A DNA stretch of 64,000 nt, taken from the NCBI GenBank assembly GCA_024760905.1, contig CM045750.1, positions 13,614,419 to 13,678,418 on the forward strand. Reading direction: 5' to 3'. The position numbers and the translations under genes are program-made. The notes beneath the pieces are model-generated. The model worked only from the letters and a program-made list of their open reading frames with translations. It ran no database searches and had not been told where the DNA came from. Positions 49,110-60,395 of the stretch are shown piece by piece (position 1 is the stretch's first letter; each line of letters starts with the position of its first letter). This DNA is from Plotosus lineatus (Eukaryota; Chordata; Actinopteri; Siluriformes; Plotosidae).

Positions 49110-49686
49110 CATGCCCGGACACGGGTCACTGCCCCTGCGCACACACCCTAAGCCAGACCAGGGGTAGGGACTCCCCGATAAGCTCCTGGTGGTCAGGCTT
49201 CTGCCCATGGATCTCTGCAATCAAAAAGAATTCATGGATCTGCCCTCCCACGGACGTATTGGAGGAGCTATAGGACTTGGGTGCACTGTGAGTTGGGTGG
49301 TAGGCAAAGGCATGGGTTCTGTCGGACTGATCCTCTGTGACTTACTCTAACTCTTGGGACAAGGAATGTCACTTCTCTGCTAGGGAAGGAGAATGAGCTG
49401 TGTGAGGTTCAGAGAAAACGACTAGATACAGTATAGTCGGACTCAACGATAGCTTGAGCTCTGGAACCACCCGTCTCGAGAGGGGATGGACCTTATTCCA
49501 TTCTGGAGTTGGTCAGCAAGCAGGTGTGAGCATCCTCGTTGTCCCCCATTTCCACATGTTTGGGCTCTCCCTGGGTTGATGAAAGGGTAGCTTCAATTCG
49601 TCTTCTGGAGAGAGAATGGGTCCTAATAACAGTTCAGAGTTCCAATCCCCCACAACCCGAACCCAGATTAAGCGTAAGAAGATAAG
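49110..49686 (+). mobile_element. Rex3-like LINE: endonuclease region joined to 3' tail
   Basis: GGACTTGGGTGCACTGTG, GGACAAGGAATGTCACTTCT, GCTTGAGCTCTGGAACCACC and CTCGAGAGGGGATGGACC correspond to the 5'-proximal endonuclease coding region of Rex3-type LINEs. After about 49620 the sequence passes straight into a 3'-end-like CCCGAACCCAGATTAAGCGT and (ATT)n. RT is entirely missing. Confidence 0.7.
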
Positions 49687-49719
<33 letters not shown>

Positions 49720-49721
49720 TT

Positions 49722-50058
49722 CAGTTCACTTTATGTAACCGCTTCATCCTAATTAGGGTCACGGGGATGCTGGTGCCCATCCCAGCCAACTCAGGGCGAG
49801 GGCAGAGTACACCTTGGACAGCTCGCCAGGCCATCACAGGGCGGAACCACGCCGACGGCTTTGCAGCCTACTCTTGTCGAAAGTCAGCAATGGTTCTTTT
49901 ACATGCCTCACACCAGACAGTGAGGGACATGGCCGGCCTTTGATAACCCAGTTAGCTGCACTGGGGGGACAGTGACAACTTTGTGGAGAGTGGGACTCGA
50001 ACCCCCAACCTTTGGATCAGCGATCCGGCGCCTTATACCACTAGACCACCACTGCCCC
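49722..50058 (-). mobile_element. SINE, tail type A, full length
   Basis: Reverse orientation between two (ATT)n runs (49690-49716, 50059-50094). Tail TGTAACCGCTTCATCCTAAT, shared body, and head with GGGACTCGAACCCCCAACCT and CTAGACCACCACTGCCCC. Confidence 0.9.
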
Positions 50059-50062
50059 ATTA

Positions 50063-50096
<34 letters not shown>

Positions 50097-50127
50097 TTTT
50101 TTAATCATCATTATTGTCATCATTATT

Positions 50128-51115
50128 TTTATTATTACTAGGGCCTTGGGGCAGCAACTTAAGGAATGAGGTCCAGATGTCCCTCTCCCCACCCAGTGCC
50201 TCCAGCTCTTCCAGGAATCACAAGGAGTTCCCAGACCAGCTAAGAGAAATAGTCCCTCCAGCATGTTCTGGGTGGAATCCAGAATCTCTGTCTAGTTGGA
50301 CATGCCAGAAGCACCACTCCAAGGAGGCATTCAGGAGACATTCTAAACAGATCCCTGAGCTTTCTCAACTTGCTCTTCTCAATGTTTTGAGTTCCAGACA
50401 CGGGGCTGCATTCCACCATTTTCTAGCTGAGAATCATAGCCTCGGACTAGGAGGTGCTGATTCTCATCCCAGCCGCTTCCTACTCATACTCAGCTGTGAA
50501 TCAGTCCAATAAGAGCTGGGGATCCCGGCTTGATGAAGCCAAAAGGACAACATCATCAACAAAAAGCAGAAACGAGCCACCAAACCAGAATCCCTCAATA
50601 CCACGACTGAGCCTTGAAATTCTGTCCATAAAAATTATGAACAGAATCGAGTACAAACGACAACCTTGGTGGATTCCAACCATCACTGGAAATAAATTCA
50701 ACCTATTGCTACGAATGCGGTCCAAGCTCTGGCTCCAGTGGTACAGAGATCTAATGGCCCGTAGCAACGGGTGTGGTACCCCGTAACCCAAGAGACACAG
50801 TTGAAAGCCTTCTTTAAATCCACAAACCACAGATGTACAGATTGGGCAAACTCCCATGTCTGCTCCAGGATCCTGTCGAGTGTATAGAGCTGGTCGAGAG
50901 TGCCACGGCCAGGAAGAAAAGCATATTGTTCCTCCTGAAACTGAGCCGCAACTATCAGCTGGATCCTCCTCTCCAGTACTCCTGCATAGACTTTCCTGGG
51001 TAGGCTGAGAAGTGTGATTCCACAATAATTGGGAGACACCCTCTGGTCCCCATTTTAAAAATGGGAGCTTGTATGAGCTCCGTTGTGGTGAAGAGGGAGC
51101 AGAGCCACAAGGCAA
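50128..51115 (-). pseudogene. Rex3-like reverse transcriptase fragment
   Basis: The minus strand has RT motifs in broken frames: NYCGITLLSLPRKVYAGVLE, AFLPGRGTLDQLYTLDRILE, CFVDLKKAFN-type (FVDLKKAFNCVSW), LLRAIRSLYH, VGIHQGC and the palm box LFVDDVVLLASSS, with Val in place of the usual Ala of FADD. At least one frame change separates the 50698-51039 and 50501-51148 frames. The 3' end lies near 50130, next to (ATT)n. It looks dead. Confidence 0.8.
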
Positions 51116-51129
51116 AGCTCTCAATTTAC

Positions 51130-51612
51130 CAATCGATCTACTTTCCAATCCTCACCTTTGGTCCCAAGCTTTGGGTAGTGACCAAAAGAACAAGATCGTG
51201 GCCACAAGCAGCTACAATTATATGAGTTACAATAATGAGCTTCCTTCGCAGGGTGCTGGGGCTCTCCCTTAGAGATAGGGTGAGAAGCTAAGCCATCCGG
51301 GACAAGCTTGGAGTAGAACTGCTGCTCCTCCATGTTGAAAGAAGCCAGTTGAGATGGCTGGGACATCTGTTTAGAATGCGTTCTGAACGCCTCTCTGGTG
51401 TGGTGTTTTGGGCATATCCAACCGGGAAGAGACCCTGAGGTCGACATCAAACAGGCTGGAGGGAATACGTCTCTCGACTGGTCTGGAAACGCCTCAATGT
51501 CCCCCATAAGAAGCTGGTGGAACTGGCTCGGGAGAGGGATGTCGAGACCTCATCGTTTAGGCTGCTACCCGTGCGACCCGGCCCCGAATTAAGCGAGGGA
51601 AGATGATGATGG
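51130..51612 (+). mobile_element. Rex3-like LINE 3' fragment, opposite orientation
   Basis: CAGGGTGCTGGGGCTCTCCC, GAAGCCAGTTGAGATGGCTG, CTGGTGTGGTGTTTTGGGCA and the end GACCCGGCCCCGAATTAAGC then GATGATGATGG, the tandem GATG-type tail known for Rex3. It abuts the minus-strand fragment at its 5' side. Confidence 0.78.
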
Positions 51613-51748
51613 TGAAAGTTCATATTTACCAAATATGTTGCCCATCAGAGTAAAGTGTGTATTAAGTTTGAAATTATTAATTGTGAGTTATTGGTACCAT
51701 GTTTTTCAGATGATACCAAATTTTCAAGCATATGTTGCGAGTTTGGGA

Positions 51749-52014
51749 GTTCAGTTCAGTTCATTTTCTGTAACCGTTTCATCCAAATTAGGGTCGCGGG
51801 GAGGCTGGCGCCCATCCCAGCCAACTCCGGGCGAGGGCAGAGTACACCCTGGACAGCTCGCCAGGCCATCGCAGGGCGGAAACACACTAACTGGGTTAGC
51901 TGCATGGGGGGGGGGGGGGGCACAGTGACAACCTGGTGGAGAATGGTACTCAAACCCCCAACTTTTGGATCAGCGATCCAACGCCCTGTACCACTAGACC
52001 ACCACTGTCCCTAG
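51749..52014 (-). mobile_element. SINE, tail type A, with internal deletion
   Basis: Tail TTTTCTGTAACCGTTTCATC, body to GCGGAAACACACTAACTGGG where the central part (GTCAGCAATGGTTC block) is missing, a G run at 51906-51920, then the tRNA-like head. Confidence 0.87.
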
Positions 52015-52104
52015 TTTGGGAGTAACCAACCAAAACCTGACAGAAATTTTCAGCAGATTGAGCCACCTTGGAGAAATTTACAAAGTTTCTGCTGTCCATG
52101 GTTT

Positions 52105-52378
52105 GTATTTTTATCTGATTTCACCCAGATAAGGATGGGTTTCCTTTTTGACTCTGGTTCCTCTCAAGGTTTCTTCCTGGTGTTGTTTGAAGGAGTTTTC
52201 CCATCCACTGTCACCGTAGGCTTGTTCACTGGAGACGTGTAGAGTTTATATAGAAATGTCTAAAAATCATAATTTTAAATTTCACGATCAAATTCATTTA
52301 CACTGTAAAACTTCCTTCTGAGTGTTAATTCTAAAAATTTCTACACCAACACAACTGAACTGAACTGAATTGAATTGC
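52105..52378 (-). repeat. Family F repeat, reverse copy
   Basis: GATGGGTTTCCTTTTTGACT, GGTTCCTCTCAAGGTTTCTT, GGAGTTTTCCCATCCACTGT and the end AACTGAACTGAATTGAATTG are the reverse complement of the family. Confidence 0.85.
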
Positions 52379-52579
52379 CTGAGTGCCTGTGTGTGACCTT
52401 TTCTGTATGGTGTACTTAGTCTGTGTTCTAACAAACCAGTATAAGAATATATGCACTTATGGACACTTTAAAGAACTTCGGTAACTCACTCTGGATCCAC
52501 TTCACTCTTTGCCGTGTTTTGTTGCGACAGTCTAGCAGTTTAGGATTATTTTATCAAAGTAGTAATTACACTTTGTATA

Positions 52580-52745
52580 ATCCATTCATTCATTTTATGA
52601 ACCGCTTAATCCTAATTAGGGTCCAGGGGGAGGCTGGCATCCATCTCAGCCGACTCTGTGCGAGGGCAGAGTACACCCTGTACAGCTTGCCAGGCCATGG
52701 CAGGGAATGAAACCCGCTGATGGCTGATTACTCTCGTCGAAAGTC
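52580..52745 (-). mobile_element. SINE tail-A fragment
   Basis: TTCATTCATTTTATGAACCG, CCTAATTAGGGTCCAGGGGG, body to TTACTCTCGTCGAAAGTCA, where it ends. Confidence 0.82.
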
Positions 52746-54348
52746 ACTTTGTATAATTATTTAGATTGCAGTATACAAATAGAAACTAAAATTCTTACAA
52801 AAAATATTAAAAGGGCTCAGCACCTTACACTTGTCATTAGGAAAACAGATGCTTAATCTTTCCGTCTTAAGATATCTCTGTTTTTCTTTATAGTACGGAA
52901 TCCTTTCCATATTTATTTGTGCAATAGCTTTAATTTATAGAGCAGGTAAATAATTTTGTATGAACCTTTAAAGTAACAATTTATTATTTTAAAATTCTCA
53001 TATTGCATATAGTATGGTCTGTATCATCTGTCTGGGATCTTTAGGTCTCCTAAAGTTGCATTTCATTTAATCATGTCTGGTGTGTGCATTATCATTTACA
53101 GTAATTCCATTTCAAATATACTTTCAGTACATATACAGATTACATTATAACATTTAATTTTTTTATTTATAGCAAGAAAAAAATACCACTTAAGAAAGTA
53201 TAACTGCTCAGGTAATGCTTATTACTTTTCTACGATGCATGTTCACATGTTACATTTCCAGTCCAAGTGGATTGAGTTCATTATTAGTCATGTGATGGAC
53301 AAATTAAAAAGACATTTATAAAAACGTGTAACATTAATACAATCAGAAAAGTGGACAAGACATGACAACATTTACCTGTTTAATAATAAAATGTGAGTGT
53401 ACATTTGATGGTACTGTACTGTATTTCAGTTTGTATGTTGCCTGACATTGTTGATGAGGCCAGCAAAAACATTCAAATACAGAATCAACATCATGTGTAT
53501 TTAAACCTCAAAGTAGTCAGTTTTCAAATTTTTTTTTTTTTTTTTTTTGGAGTCATGTGACCATTCAACGCTGTCCTGCAAACAATATACATACTGGCAT
53601 CACTCTGCTAATTATAATGAAATCCTTTTCAAATCTAGTGGTGAAATATATGTAGCTACGGAATCTGCATAAATGTACCCACGGAAATTATTTCACACCT
53701 CAAATACTTCACAAATGATTCGAATATGTTTTTAAGAAGAAGAAGAAAAAAAAAAAATCTGTGACCTTTAACGTTAAATTTTAATCATGTCTTTCAACTT
53801 GTGACATTAACCATTTCCTGTGTTTTCCTCTACCTCATTCTTAATTTTTTGTGTTGATTACACCACCACCCCCCCCGCCGCCGCCGCCGCCGCCACCACC
53901 ACCGCATTTTATCCACACAGAAACACGACTGAAATAAAGAGTTACCGGAGTAACACATGAAACATAAATCAATGAGTTTCAAGTTGAGAGCAGAAGTAAT
54001 CAGCCATTAACTCTTCGCCTCTATTATCCTGTAGATAAAAGTACAATAGCATTAAATACTATCATTATATAATTTTAAATTATTTATAAAATATTTTCAC
54101 ATTTATTTTCTGTCTTTGTGTTTATGTAACAAATGCTACTATAGCTTTAGCTGAACACCAGTGTTTATTTGTTTATTTTTATTTTTTTTACTTTACTCTT
54201 GCAACGAAACATTAAAGGGATTGTCACAAAACAACAGGTCATTAAAAATAATCATAGTAAATTCTATACAGTTTCACACAGCACAATGAGTGATGACCCC
54301 TTCTATCCTAGTCCTATAGATCAATACAAAAAAAATCATCATCATCAT

Positions 54349-54379
<31 letters not shown>

Positions 54380-54560
54380 AACAACATCCAACAAGAACAA
54401 CAATCGCAACAAATAAAAGAGCAAGAGAAGAAGAGACCAGAGCACAACGATTCACTGGCTACACTCAAGAACGGGCACAAAGAATTTCACGGAGTCTTTT
54501 TTCATAGTGGAACATTTTTTACCAGCTTTAAATGATTGTGAGAATTAGCTTAATCTGTGG
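52746..54560. other. Transposon-poor sequence downstream of the protocadherin exon
   Basis: Apart from a T run (53528-53549), a (CCG)n/(CAC)n tract (53866-53903) and a (CAT)n(CAA)n tract (54328-54378), this AT-rich stretch shows no mobile element. It may contain extended 3' UTR or conserved non-coding sequence. Confidence 0.5.
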
Positions 54561-54580
54561 CGATAGACATGTACTGTATA

Positions 54581-55234
54581 TTTATTTTCCCCCTTTTTTA
54601 TAATAAACATTGTCTTGAGGAACTCTTAAGAGCTTTGTCCTTCTCGATGAGGAAAACAATGAAATGAGATTTGCAGATGATTCCCACACGTTCATGTGTA
54701 ACCAGTGCTGGGAGAGCGGAGCTCGGCAGTGCATATCAGTGGTCCTCCACCAGAACAATTCATTTGTCTTTGTGGGTATAATGTGACGATTTCGGAGCTG
54801 AAGCAAATTACCCACTGAAATGAAACATTATTGAAAAAACAACAGTCTGTTATGAATCTAAAAGGCAGTGCATGTACTGAGATGGCACCTTTGGTCCACC
54901 TTTTCCTCTTACGGACGACTGGGGCAGGGATTAAGAAAGATTGAGTGAGACAAAAAAAATGGGACGGTATTAGCATGCACACAGCTAACACTGACTTGCT
55001 TGTCTACGGTTTGCCTGAAAAAAAGGGGGGAGGGGCAAAAATTCTTATTTCTATGAAGCCATTGGCTAATGCGTGAGTCTGACAGATACATTTTCCAGTG
55101 TACTCGTCCTTGGTGCCAAATTAATGCCCCATCTCTCTCTCTAGAGACATTACGGTATGACCCTCTTTGCTGTCTTATACAAACACACACTCAGTTCAGC
55201 ACCTGAAGTCAAGGTGTGAGTGTCAGCAAGCTGG
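54581..55234 (-). other. pcdh18: Likely 3' UTR of the protocadherin gene
   Basis: Sequence directly after the stop codon. The first clear AATAAA on the minus strand is at 54586-54581. The frames here are non-coding in appearance. The end point is a guess, and polyadenylation could be farther downstream. Confidence 0.35.
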
Positions 55235-55779
55235 TTAAAGCACAATGTCCTTTAGGCGCTTGTTGCTGGGGGATTCCTTCTCCCGTCCATCCTGCAGAAG
55301 TGTGTTGATCTCATGCACGGGTAGCTCGCTGTCTTTACCTTCTGGCTGGCGCATATTGTTTGCAATGGGCTCAACATCGCAACATTTTAATGTGTTGCAC
55401 CCTATGGGTGGCTTGGACAACGGGCTCTTAATATGTACTGGTGATGTGATGGGGCTGATGGTCTCACACCCGTTCCCAGCCTCACGACTGCCACCATTAG
55501 CTTTAGGGCTGCAGATACTCGTGGTTATCTCTGTGCTCCTCTTGACTTTGGATTCCATATCCGGCCCGTCTTTGCCAAAGGTGGCAAAAGTCCTTTTGGT
55601 GGTTCCGCAGTCTTCATAATGTGGCATGTCCATTCCAGTAGCTTCAACAGAGAGCGCGATGATGTCACGACTGTGCTCAAGAGACTTGACATGTGCTGGC
55701 CCTGGCACGCGTGGCATCCAGCAGCGATCCGAGTGGCCCAGGATCCGACACTCTTCCTGGCAATGGAAGCCTTCAAATT
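55235..55779 (-). CDS. pcdh18: Delta-2 protocadherin (Pcdh18-like), last coding exon
   Basis: The exon encodes the C-terminal cytoplasmic part of a non-clustered protocadherin, a calcium-dependent cell-adhesion protein of the plasma membrane, mainly in developing nervous tissue. The acceptor is TTTCTCATTCTTTCAG on the minus strand, ending at 55780. Two bases complete a codon, then about 180 codons follow to TAA at 55235. Motifs: [20 protein letters not shown], a cysteine/tryptophan signature of delta-2 protocadherin tails; [10 protein letters not shown]; and the end NKRLKDIVL. These fit PCDH18 best among PCDH8/10/17/18/19, from memory rather than alignment. The large extracellular exon and other small exons are not seen in this window. 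No stop or shift breaks the exon, and no transposon lies within it. Confidence 0.8.
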
Positions 55780-55974
55780 CTGAAAGAATGAGAAATAAAA
55801 ATTAGGGTTTTTTTTTTTTTCCTTTGCATTGACCTAAACACTCATTTTTACAAACATTTTTACAACCATCCTCAGTTGCAAACATGGTGTGTTCAGAAGC
55901 AGGAAGCAAGATGGAGCGGCGGTACACACAGCTCGAAGATCATTGGAATCACTGAGGGAAATGTTTCCGGATCG

Positions 55975-56310
55975 ATCCAATTCAATTCAGTTTTATTTGT
56001 TTAGCACTTTTTACAATTGACATTGTCACAAAGCAGCTTTCATAGTAAAAGTAGAACTTTATAAAGTGTAAAAGAATCTAAGTATTTACTATAACCCTTC
56101 CACATCCCTAATGAGCAAACCCATGGCAAAGGAAAACTCCCTCAGTTGATGTGACGAAGAAACCTCAAGAGGAACCAGGCCCAAAAGGGAAACCCATTCT
56201 CATTTGAAACCATAAAGATCAAACCATACTGTACATGAGAAACTTCACTACAGTACAAAATGTAGTCCGGTTTGTTATACAACAACTGTAAGTCCTAAAT
56301 AATTGTGGGG
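55975..56310 (+). repeat. Family F repeat, uninterrupted copy
   Basis: Begins TTCAATTCAGTTTTATTTGT and runs through ATTGTCACAAAGCAGCTTTC, AAAACTCCCTCAGTTGATGT, AACCTCAAGAGGAACCAGGC to AAATGTAGTCCGGTTTGTTA. A useful reference for the two split copies. It lies in the presumed protocadherin intron. Confidence 0.88.
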
Positions 56311-57148
56311 GAAAAAAATGTATTTACACCATCACCAGTGAAAAGTCATCTTCACAGTCTATGACTGCACCTCCAAGTCCATATAGATCTTCATCAGCAG
56401 GAGGGAGGGGCTTCCAAGATCAGAACTCCAGCCAATATCAGCACACCAGAACAACCACAGGACTCAGAAAGCAGAAAAATCAGGTAAGTGATCTCGCTGC
56501 ACAGTAATGTCGGGTGGCAACCTGTTCCCCTGACCTCACCTTTTGTGATTTTTTTTCTGTGGCGTTATCTTATATCATGAGTGTATACTAATCCACCACT
56601 CATCTTGAAGCCCTTAAGGTTGTTATTCAGTAGATGATCGCCGCCACTGTTCTACTGGACATGACTTGTGGAGTAACAGCAGCCTCCAGAAATCACCTCC
56701 AAGAGTGTATAGACAATGACAGGCACCATTGGGAGAATCATCTCTAAAACTTGATGGATAAAAACTGCATTGAATGAAATGCCATGTTTGAAAATAATAT
56801 TTGAATTATCTTCAACAAAATGCTCAGGGCTCAGCAAATCCAATTCCCCTGTTTTCAAGATCTAATCTCACATAGGTAGTTTCTCTTATTGACAATATCT
56901 CAGCATTATCATCATTAAATACCCATTTAAGATAACAAATGTGTGAAGGCAAGATGTATGAAATGGAAAATAGAAGTTTCAGTGACATGGGCATGAGGTG
57001 AATAAGTATTTTAGTAGATACTACATATGAACATAAAAAGCAATTCTAAGATTTTATGGCTTTGCTTGTACATATTTTAAACATTACAGAAGCAGGCCAA
57101 GTGAGTTTTGCATCATTTGCATCAGTTTTTCATCAGCAACAATCACTG
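56311..57148. other. No recognisable feature
   Basis: Presumed intronic sequence of the protocadherin gene on the minus strand; no second exon recognised. Confidence 0.45.
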
Positions 57149-57396
57149 ATCACCATCATTCCCAACACCCAATCAGTGATGTGATCGCCTTCATTCCCAA
57201 CACCCAATCAGTGATCGCCATCATTCCCAACACCCAATCAGTGATCGCCCTCATTCCGAACACCCAATCAGTGATCACCATCATTCCAACACCCAATCAG
57301 TGATCGCCATCATTCCCAACACCCAATCAGTGATCGCCATCATTCCCAACACCCAATCAGTGATCACCATCATTCCCAACACCCAATCAGTGATCA
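57149..57396. repeat. 30-bp minisatellite, about 8 copies
   Basis: The unit is ATCGCCATCATTCCC followed by AACACCCAATCAGTG. Units alternate between GATCGCC and GATCACC variants, with one 6-bp insertion and one 1-bp deletion. Directly adjacent copies without spacers. Confidence 0.96.
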
Positions 57397-57510
57397 CAGG
57401 AAACCCTGTCAAGCACAGAGAAAACATGTAAACTTGATATAGAAATACCCTCATCAGACATGGATGTTACTGGCATGAAAATATTTGTGTGAATGTAAAT
57501 ATAAAAATAA

Positions 57511-58096
57511 TGGAAGAGAGTCACATGGCGTGACTCAGCTGTTTGAGTCTGGAATTTTCCATCAGGGAACCTAGTTGCATGAGCCCTGGTGGCGGGTCAG
57601 GTGATTGTGGAATTTTCCAGAATGGAAATTTGCTGAACTTGAGGGAATCTATATTAAGGACCTGTTGCCCACTGGCTACAGTCTCTTCCAGTCTCCTAGT
57701 GTCTCTTTGGGTGGATTACCTAAGGGGACTCATCCCACTCATCCAAGGTGAACCATGGAATGCGCATCAACCATGTTTCGTTGTTCGGGACTTCATCGTT
57801 GAAGGCTATCATCCACGTCCACACACAGCCCACATGAGGATGGTCATCATTTCTTTCTTACGACACACGGGATGGCAAGCCTTTCCCCGCCAGCACATGC
57901 GCCATCTCTAAATTTACCCTGCTGCGGGCAATTTTAATTTGTTATTTAATTTGTATGTGGTTTAGCTCTAAGTTGTAAGTTATGAATTTTGTGTTATTTT
58001 GTTCATATTAAATTGTATATAGTTTATGTCGTGGTCTGTCGTGCTTTGCTGGTTTCACGGGGGCAATTTCAATCCTCTAAATTTTCCTATCCGTAA
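57511..58096 (+). mobile_element. Candidate LTR (solo or 5') with primer-binding-like site
   Basis: It starts with TGGAAGAGAGTCACATGG and could end CTATCCGTAACA. A TATA-like CTATATTAAG lies near 57647 and an ATTAAA near 58005. Just outside, at about 58107-58120, is GGGGCTCGTCC, the core of a tRNA-Pro-type retroviral primer-binding site. No matching second LTR or coding region is present. A 122-codon frame at 57543-57911 has no recognised domain. Assignment is tentative. Confidence 0.4.
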
Positions 58097-58444
58097 CAAG
58101 AAAAGGATCGGGGCTCGTCCGATAGAATCCATTAGGCAAATGTAACAATGGATCTCAAACCCTGGACCAGTTTGCAGTGAGGCAGCTGTGCTGACCACCC
58201 TTGCTGTAATTCACGAAAGGTAAATTCAATACTTTCCTTAAATTCCTTAAAATAAAGTGTATTTTCCAATCACATCTTTGGTGCTTCACAACAAATCCAT
58301 TGTGTCACAGAGGTAAATGCATAAATGTATAATACACTGTCCAGATTCTTTGGGATGTAACACATCATACAACACCTCAACACCTGCGTAACCCTCCAAT
58401 TGTGTTCATTTTGGCTAACTAACTAATTAAAATCCTTTAATCTT

Positions 58445-58740
58445 CAAAAAAATTGACGGTGCGCATTATAATCCGGGAGCGCCTTATGTGTGGATGGAGC
58501 CACACGAATCCATCTCACTGGCACCGTCAAAACTCAAGTGAAGCAAACTAATTCAGAGCTTACCATCATTCCGGTGGATTAATCAAAGAACTCCAACTGC
58601 TAGATATTGGTGTCAACAGGTCATAAGTTAGAGGGATCCGGGCTTTATGTCCAAATATCGGCATTAAACGATCATAGTCAGGTGAATCGCTGAATAATCC
58701 GCGAGTGGTTCTTCCACCTAATCGCCGTCTCTTGAAGCTC
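58445..58740. repeat. Possible pogo-like transposon remnant
   Basis: GACGGTGCGCATTATAATCC and GGGAGCGCCTTATGTGTGG resemble termini of a fish pogo-like family, but I find no matching opposite end. Confidence 0.35.
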
Positions 58741-58756
58741 GTCTTAAAGCCGCACA

Positions 58757-58935
58757 GGAGTGAAGCCTGTTAGGTTAGCCTCCTCAGACTGCACGGGAGT
58801 GACGGCTGCTACATTAGTCTCCTCAGGCTTGTACGTGAGTTTAGGCTGCCATGTTAAGCTTCTCAGACTGCATGGGAGTGGAGGCTGCCACTTTAGATTG
58901 TGCTCTCGGGTGGAGGATGCCTTGTTAGCTGCCAT
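58757..58935. repeat. Degenerate ~40-bp minisatellite
   Basis: Four to five units beginning GCTGCC/GCCTGT, each with a GTTAGCCTCCTCAGACTGCA-like core and a GGGAGTG end. Confidence 0.75.
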
Positions 58936-59421
58936 AGCATGAGTACAGTGTAAACACCTCCCCCAGAGCATGGAATAGCCTCACCATTTTAAACGAGGCC
59001 GATGCTGGGAAGAGAAGCTTCTCTGAATCCTGCTCCGCTGCCTCCTGGAGCTGGTGAAGCAATCTGTCACACCGCTGTGTAGCAGGAGTGATGATCAGCA
59101 ATAGTGCAGAACAGAAACTCCTTTTATGAAAATACTGAGCATTTATAAGAGCAACCAAGAAACAGAACTGAAAACAAACCGAAAGGTAGAGAACACTGGG
59201 CTAAACACAAGACGACTAAACACATTGGGAATCTAGGTTATACACAGAATATCAGAGAAACTTACATTCAATCCAAGAACATGAGGAACATAAAGGAGTG
59301 TACATCAAGCCCCACTTGGAGCACATTCATATTGTCTGCAAATCAGTCCACAAATGACCTGCATGTGAATGTTCTTCTAGATACTTCTGCTTTGCCAGAC
59401 AGGCCAGCTGGGATGTGTAGG
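58936..59421. other. No recognisable gene
   Basis: Nothing recognised. A frame continuing from the RTE on the minus strand (about 59327-59429) is a read-through. Confidence 0.45.
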
Positions 59422-59429
59422 CACTGTGT

Positions 59430-59959
59430 CTTCTTCTTTTCCTTTCGGCTGTTCCCTTCAGGGGTCGCCCCAGCAAACCATCCGCTTCCATCACCCTATC
59501 CTCTGCATCTTCTTCTCTTACTCCAATGACCTTCATGTCTTCCTTCACCACATCCATCAATCTCTTCTTTGGTCTTCCTCTAGGCCTTCTGCCTGGTAGT
59601 TCCAACCTCAGCATCCTACTGCCAATATACTCACTATCCCTCCTCTGTACATGTCCAAACCATCTCAATCTAGCCTCTCTGACTTTGTCTCCAAAACATC
59701 TAACATGTGCTGTCCCTCTGATGTACTCATTCCTGATCCTATCCATCCTCGTTACTCCCAAAGAGAACCTCAACATTTTCATCTCTGCTACCTCCAGCTC
59801 TGCCTCCTGTCTTTTCCGCAGCGCCACTGTTTCTAAGCCATACAACATCGCTGGCCTCAACACCGTCTTGTACACTTTTCCTTTCATTCTTGCTGACACT
59901 CTCCTATCGCACATAACACCGGACACTTTTCTCCAACCATTCCAGCCTGCCTGCACACA
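59430..59959 (-). mobile_element. 5'-truncated RTE LINE with 8-bp TSD
   Basis: The minus strand encodes VQAGWNGWRKVSGVMC, RPAMLYGLETVALRKRQEAE, LRFSLGVTRMDRIRNEY and LRWFGHVQRRDSEYIGSRM without a stop, ending in the RTE 3' terminus (AAGGGAACAGCCGAAAGG on the minus strand). CACTGTGT on both sides (59422-59429, 59960-59967) is the target duplication. The open frame and clean ends suggest a relatively recent insertion. Confidence 0.93.
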
Positions 59960-59967
59960 CACTGTGT

Positions 59968-60309
59968 AGTTTCTTTTTATTTGATTTCAAAATCAGAGAC
60001 TGAAACTTGAGCATAGAACGCATAGGAAAATGTGAGGAGACTGTGATGCACCCTCAGCAGGTTCCTCCTCCTCATTTGTATTATATTTTGTGATATTCAC
60101 AACTTCTGACATGTCTTTCTGTACAGTATCCTCACTGTTAACTTCCTGGCTTCTTTCCACCTCACCGGTTTCATAGTTAAAGACATAGTCCATAGTCTAT
60201 CCATATCGTTTAGTCACTCTACTGCCACAGAATGAACAGTGAGCACAGACTCAAACCCTATAAACCAGGCTGGTATTGTTTTAGTTTTTGACTTGACAGC
60301 AGGTCAACA

Positions 60310-60310
<1 letters not shown>
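59968..60310. other. Unrecognised; 66-codon minus-strand frame
   Basis: The frame 60193-59993 begins MDYVFNYETGEVERSQEVNS and is acidic (NTNEEEEPAEGA). I do not recognise it, and no splice signals support it. It could be a real small exon or chance. Confidence 0.3.
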
Positions 60311-60392
<82 letters not shown>

Positions 60393-60395
60393 TGC
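60311..60395. repeat. (GT)n microsatellite
   Basis: Close to 37 GT units ending in GTATGTGTGTGC. Confidence 0.97.

Noticed and set aside
48947..49273. Asp-rich, His-rich and Ile/Tyr-rich frames
   Set aside because: Products of the (ATC)n(ATT)n microsatellite.
55245..55619. 124-codon plus-strand frame
   Set aside because: Antisense shadow of the protocadherin exon, which has a splice acceptor and family motifs.
57149..57396. CRISPR-like repeat array
   Set aside because: Copies of 30 bp are directly adjacent with no spacers, in a vertebrate genome; it is a minisatellite.
57543..57911. 122-codon frame as a host gene
   Set aside because: No recognised domain, and it lies within a unit that looks like an LTR.
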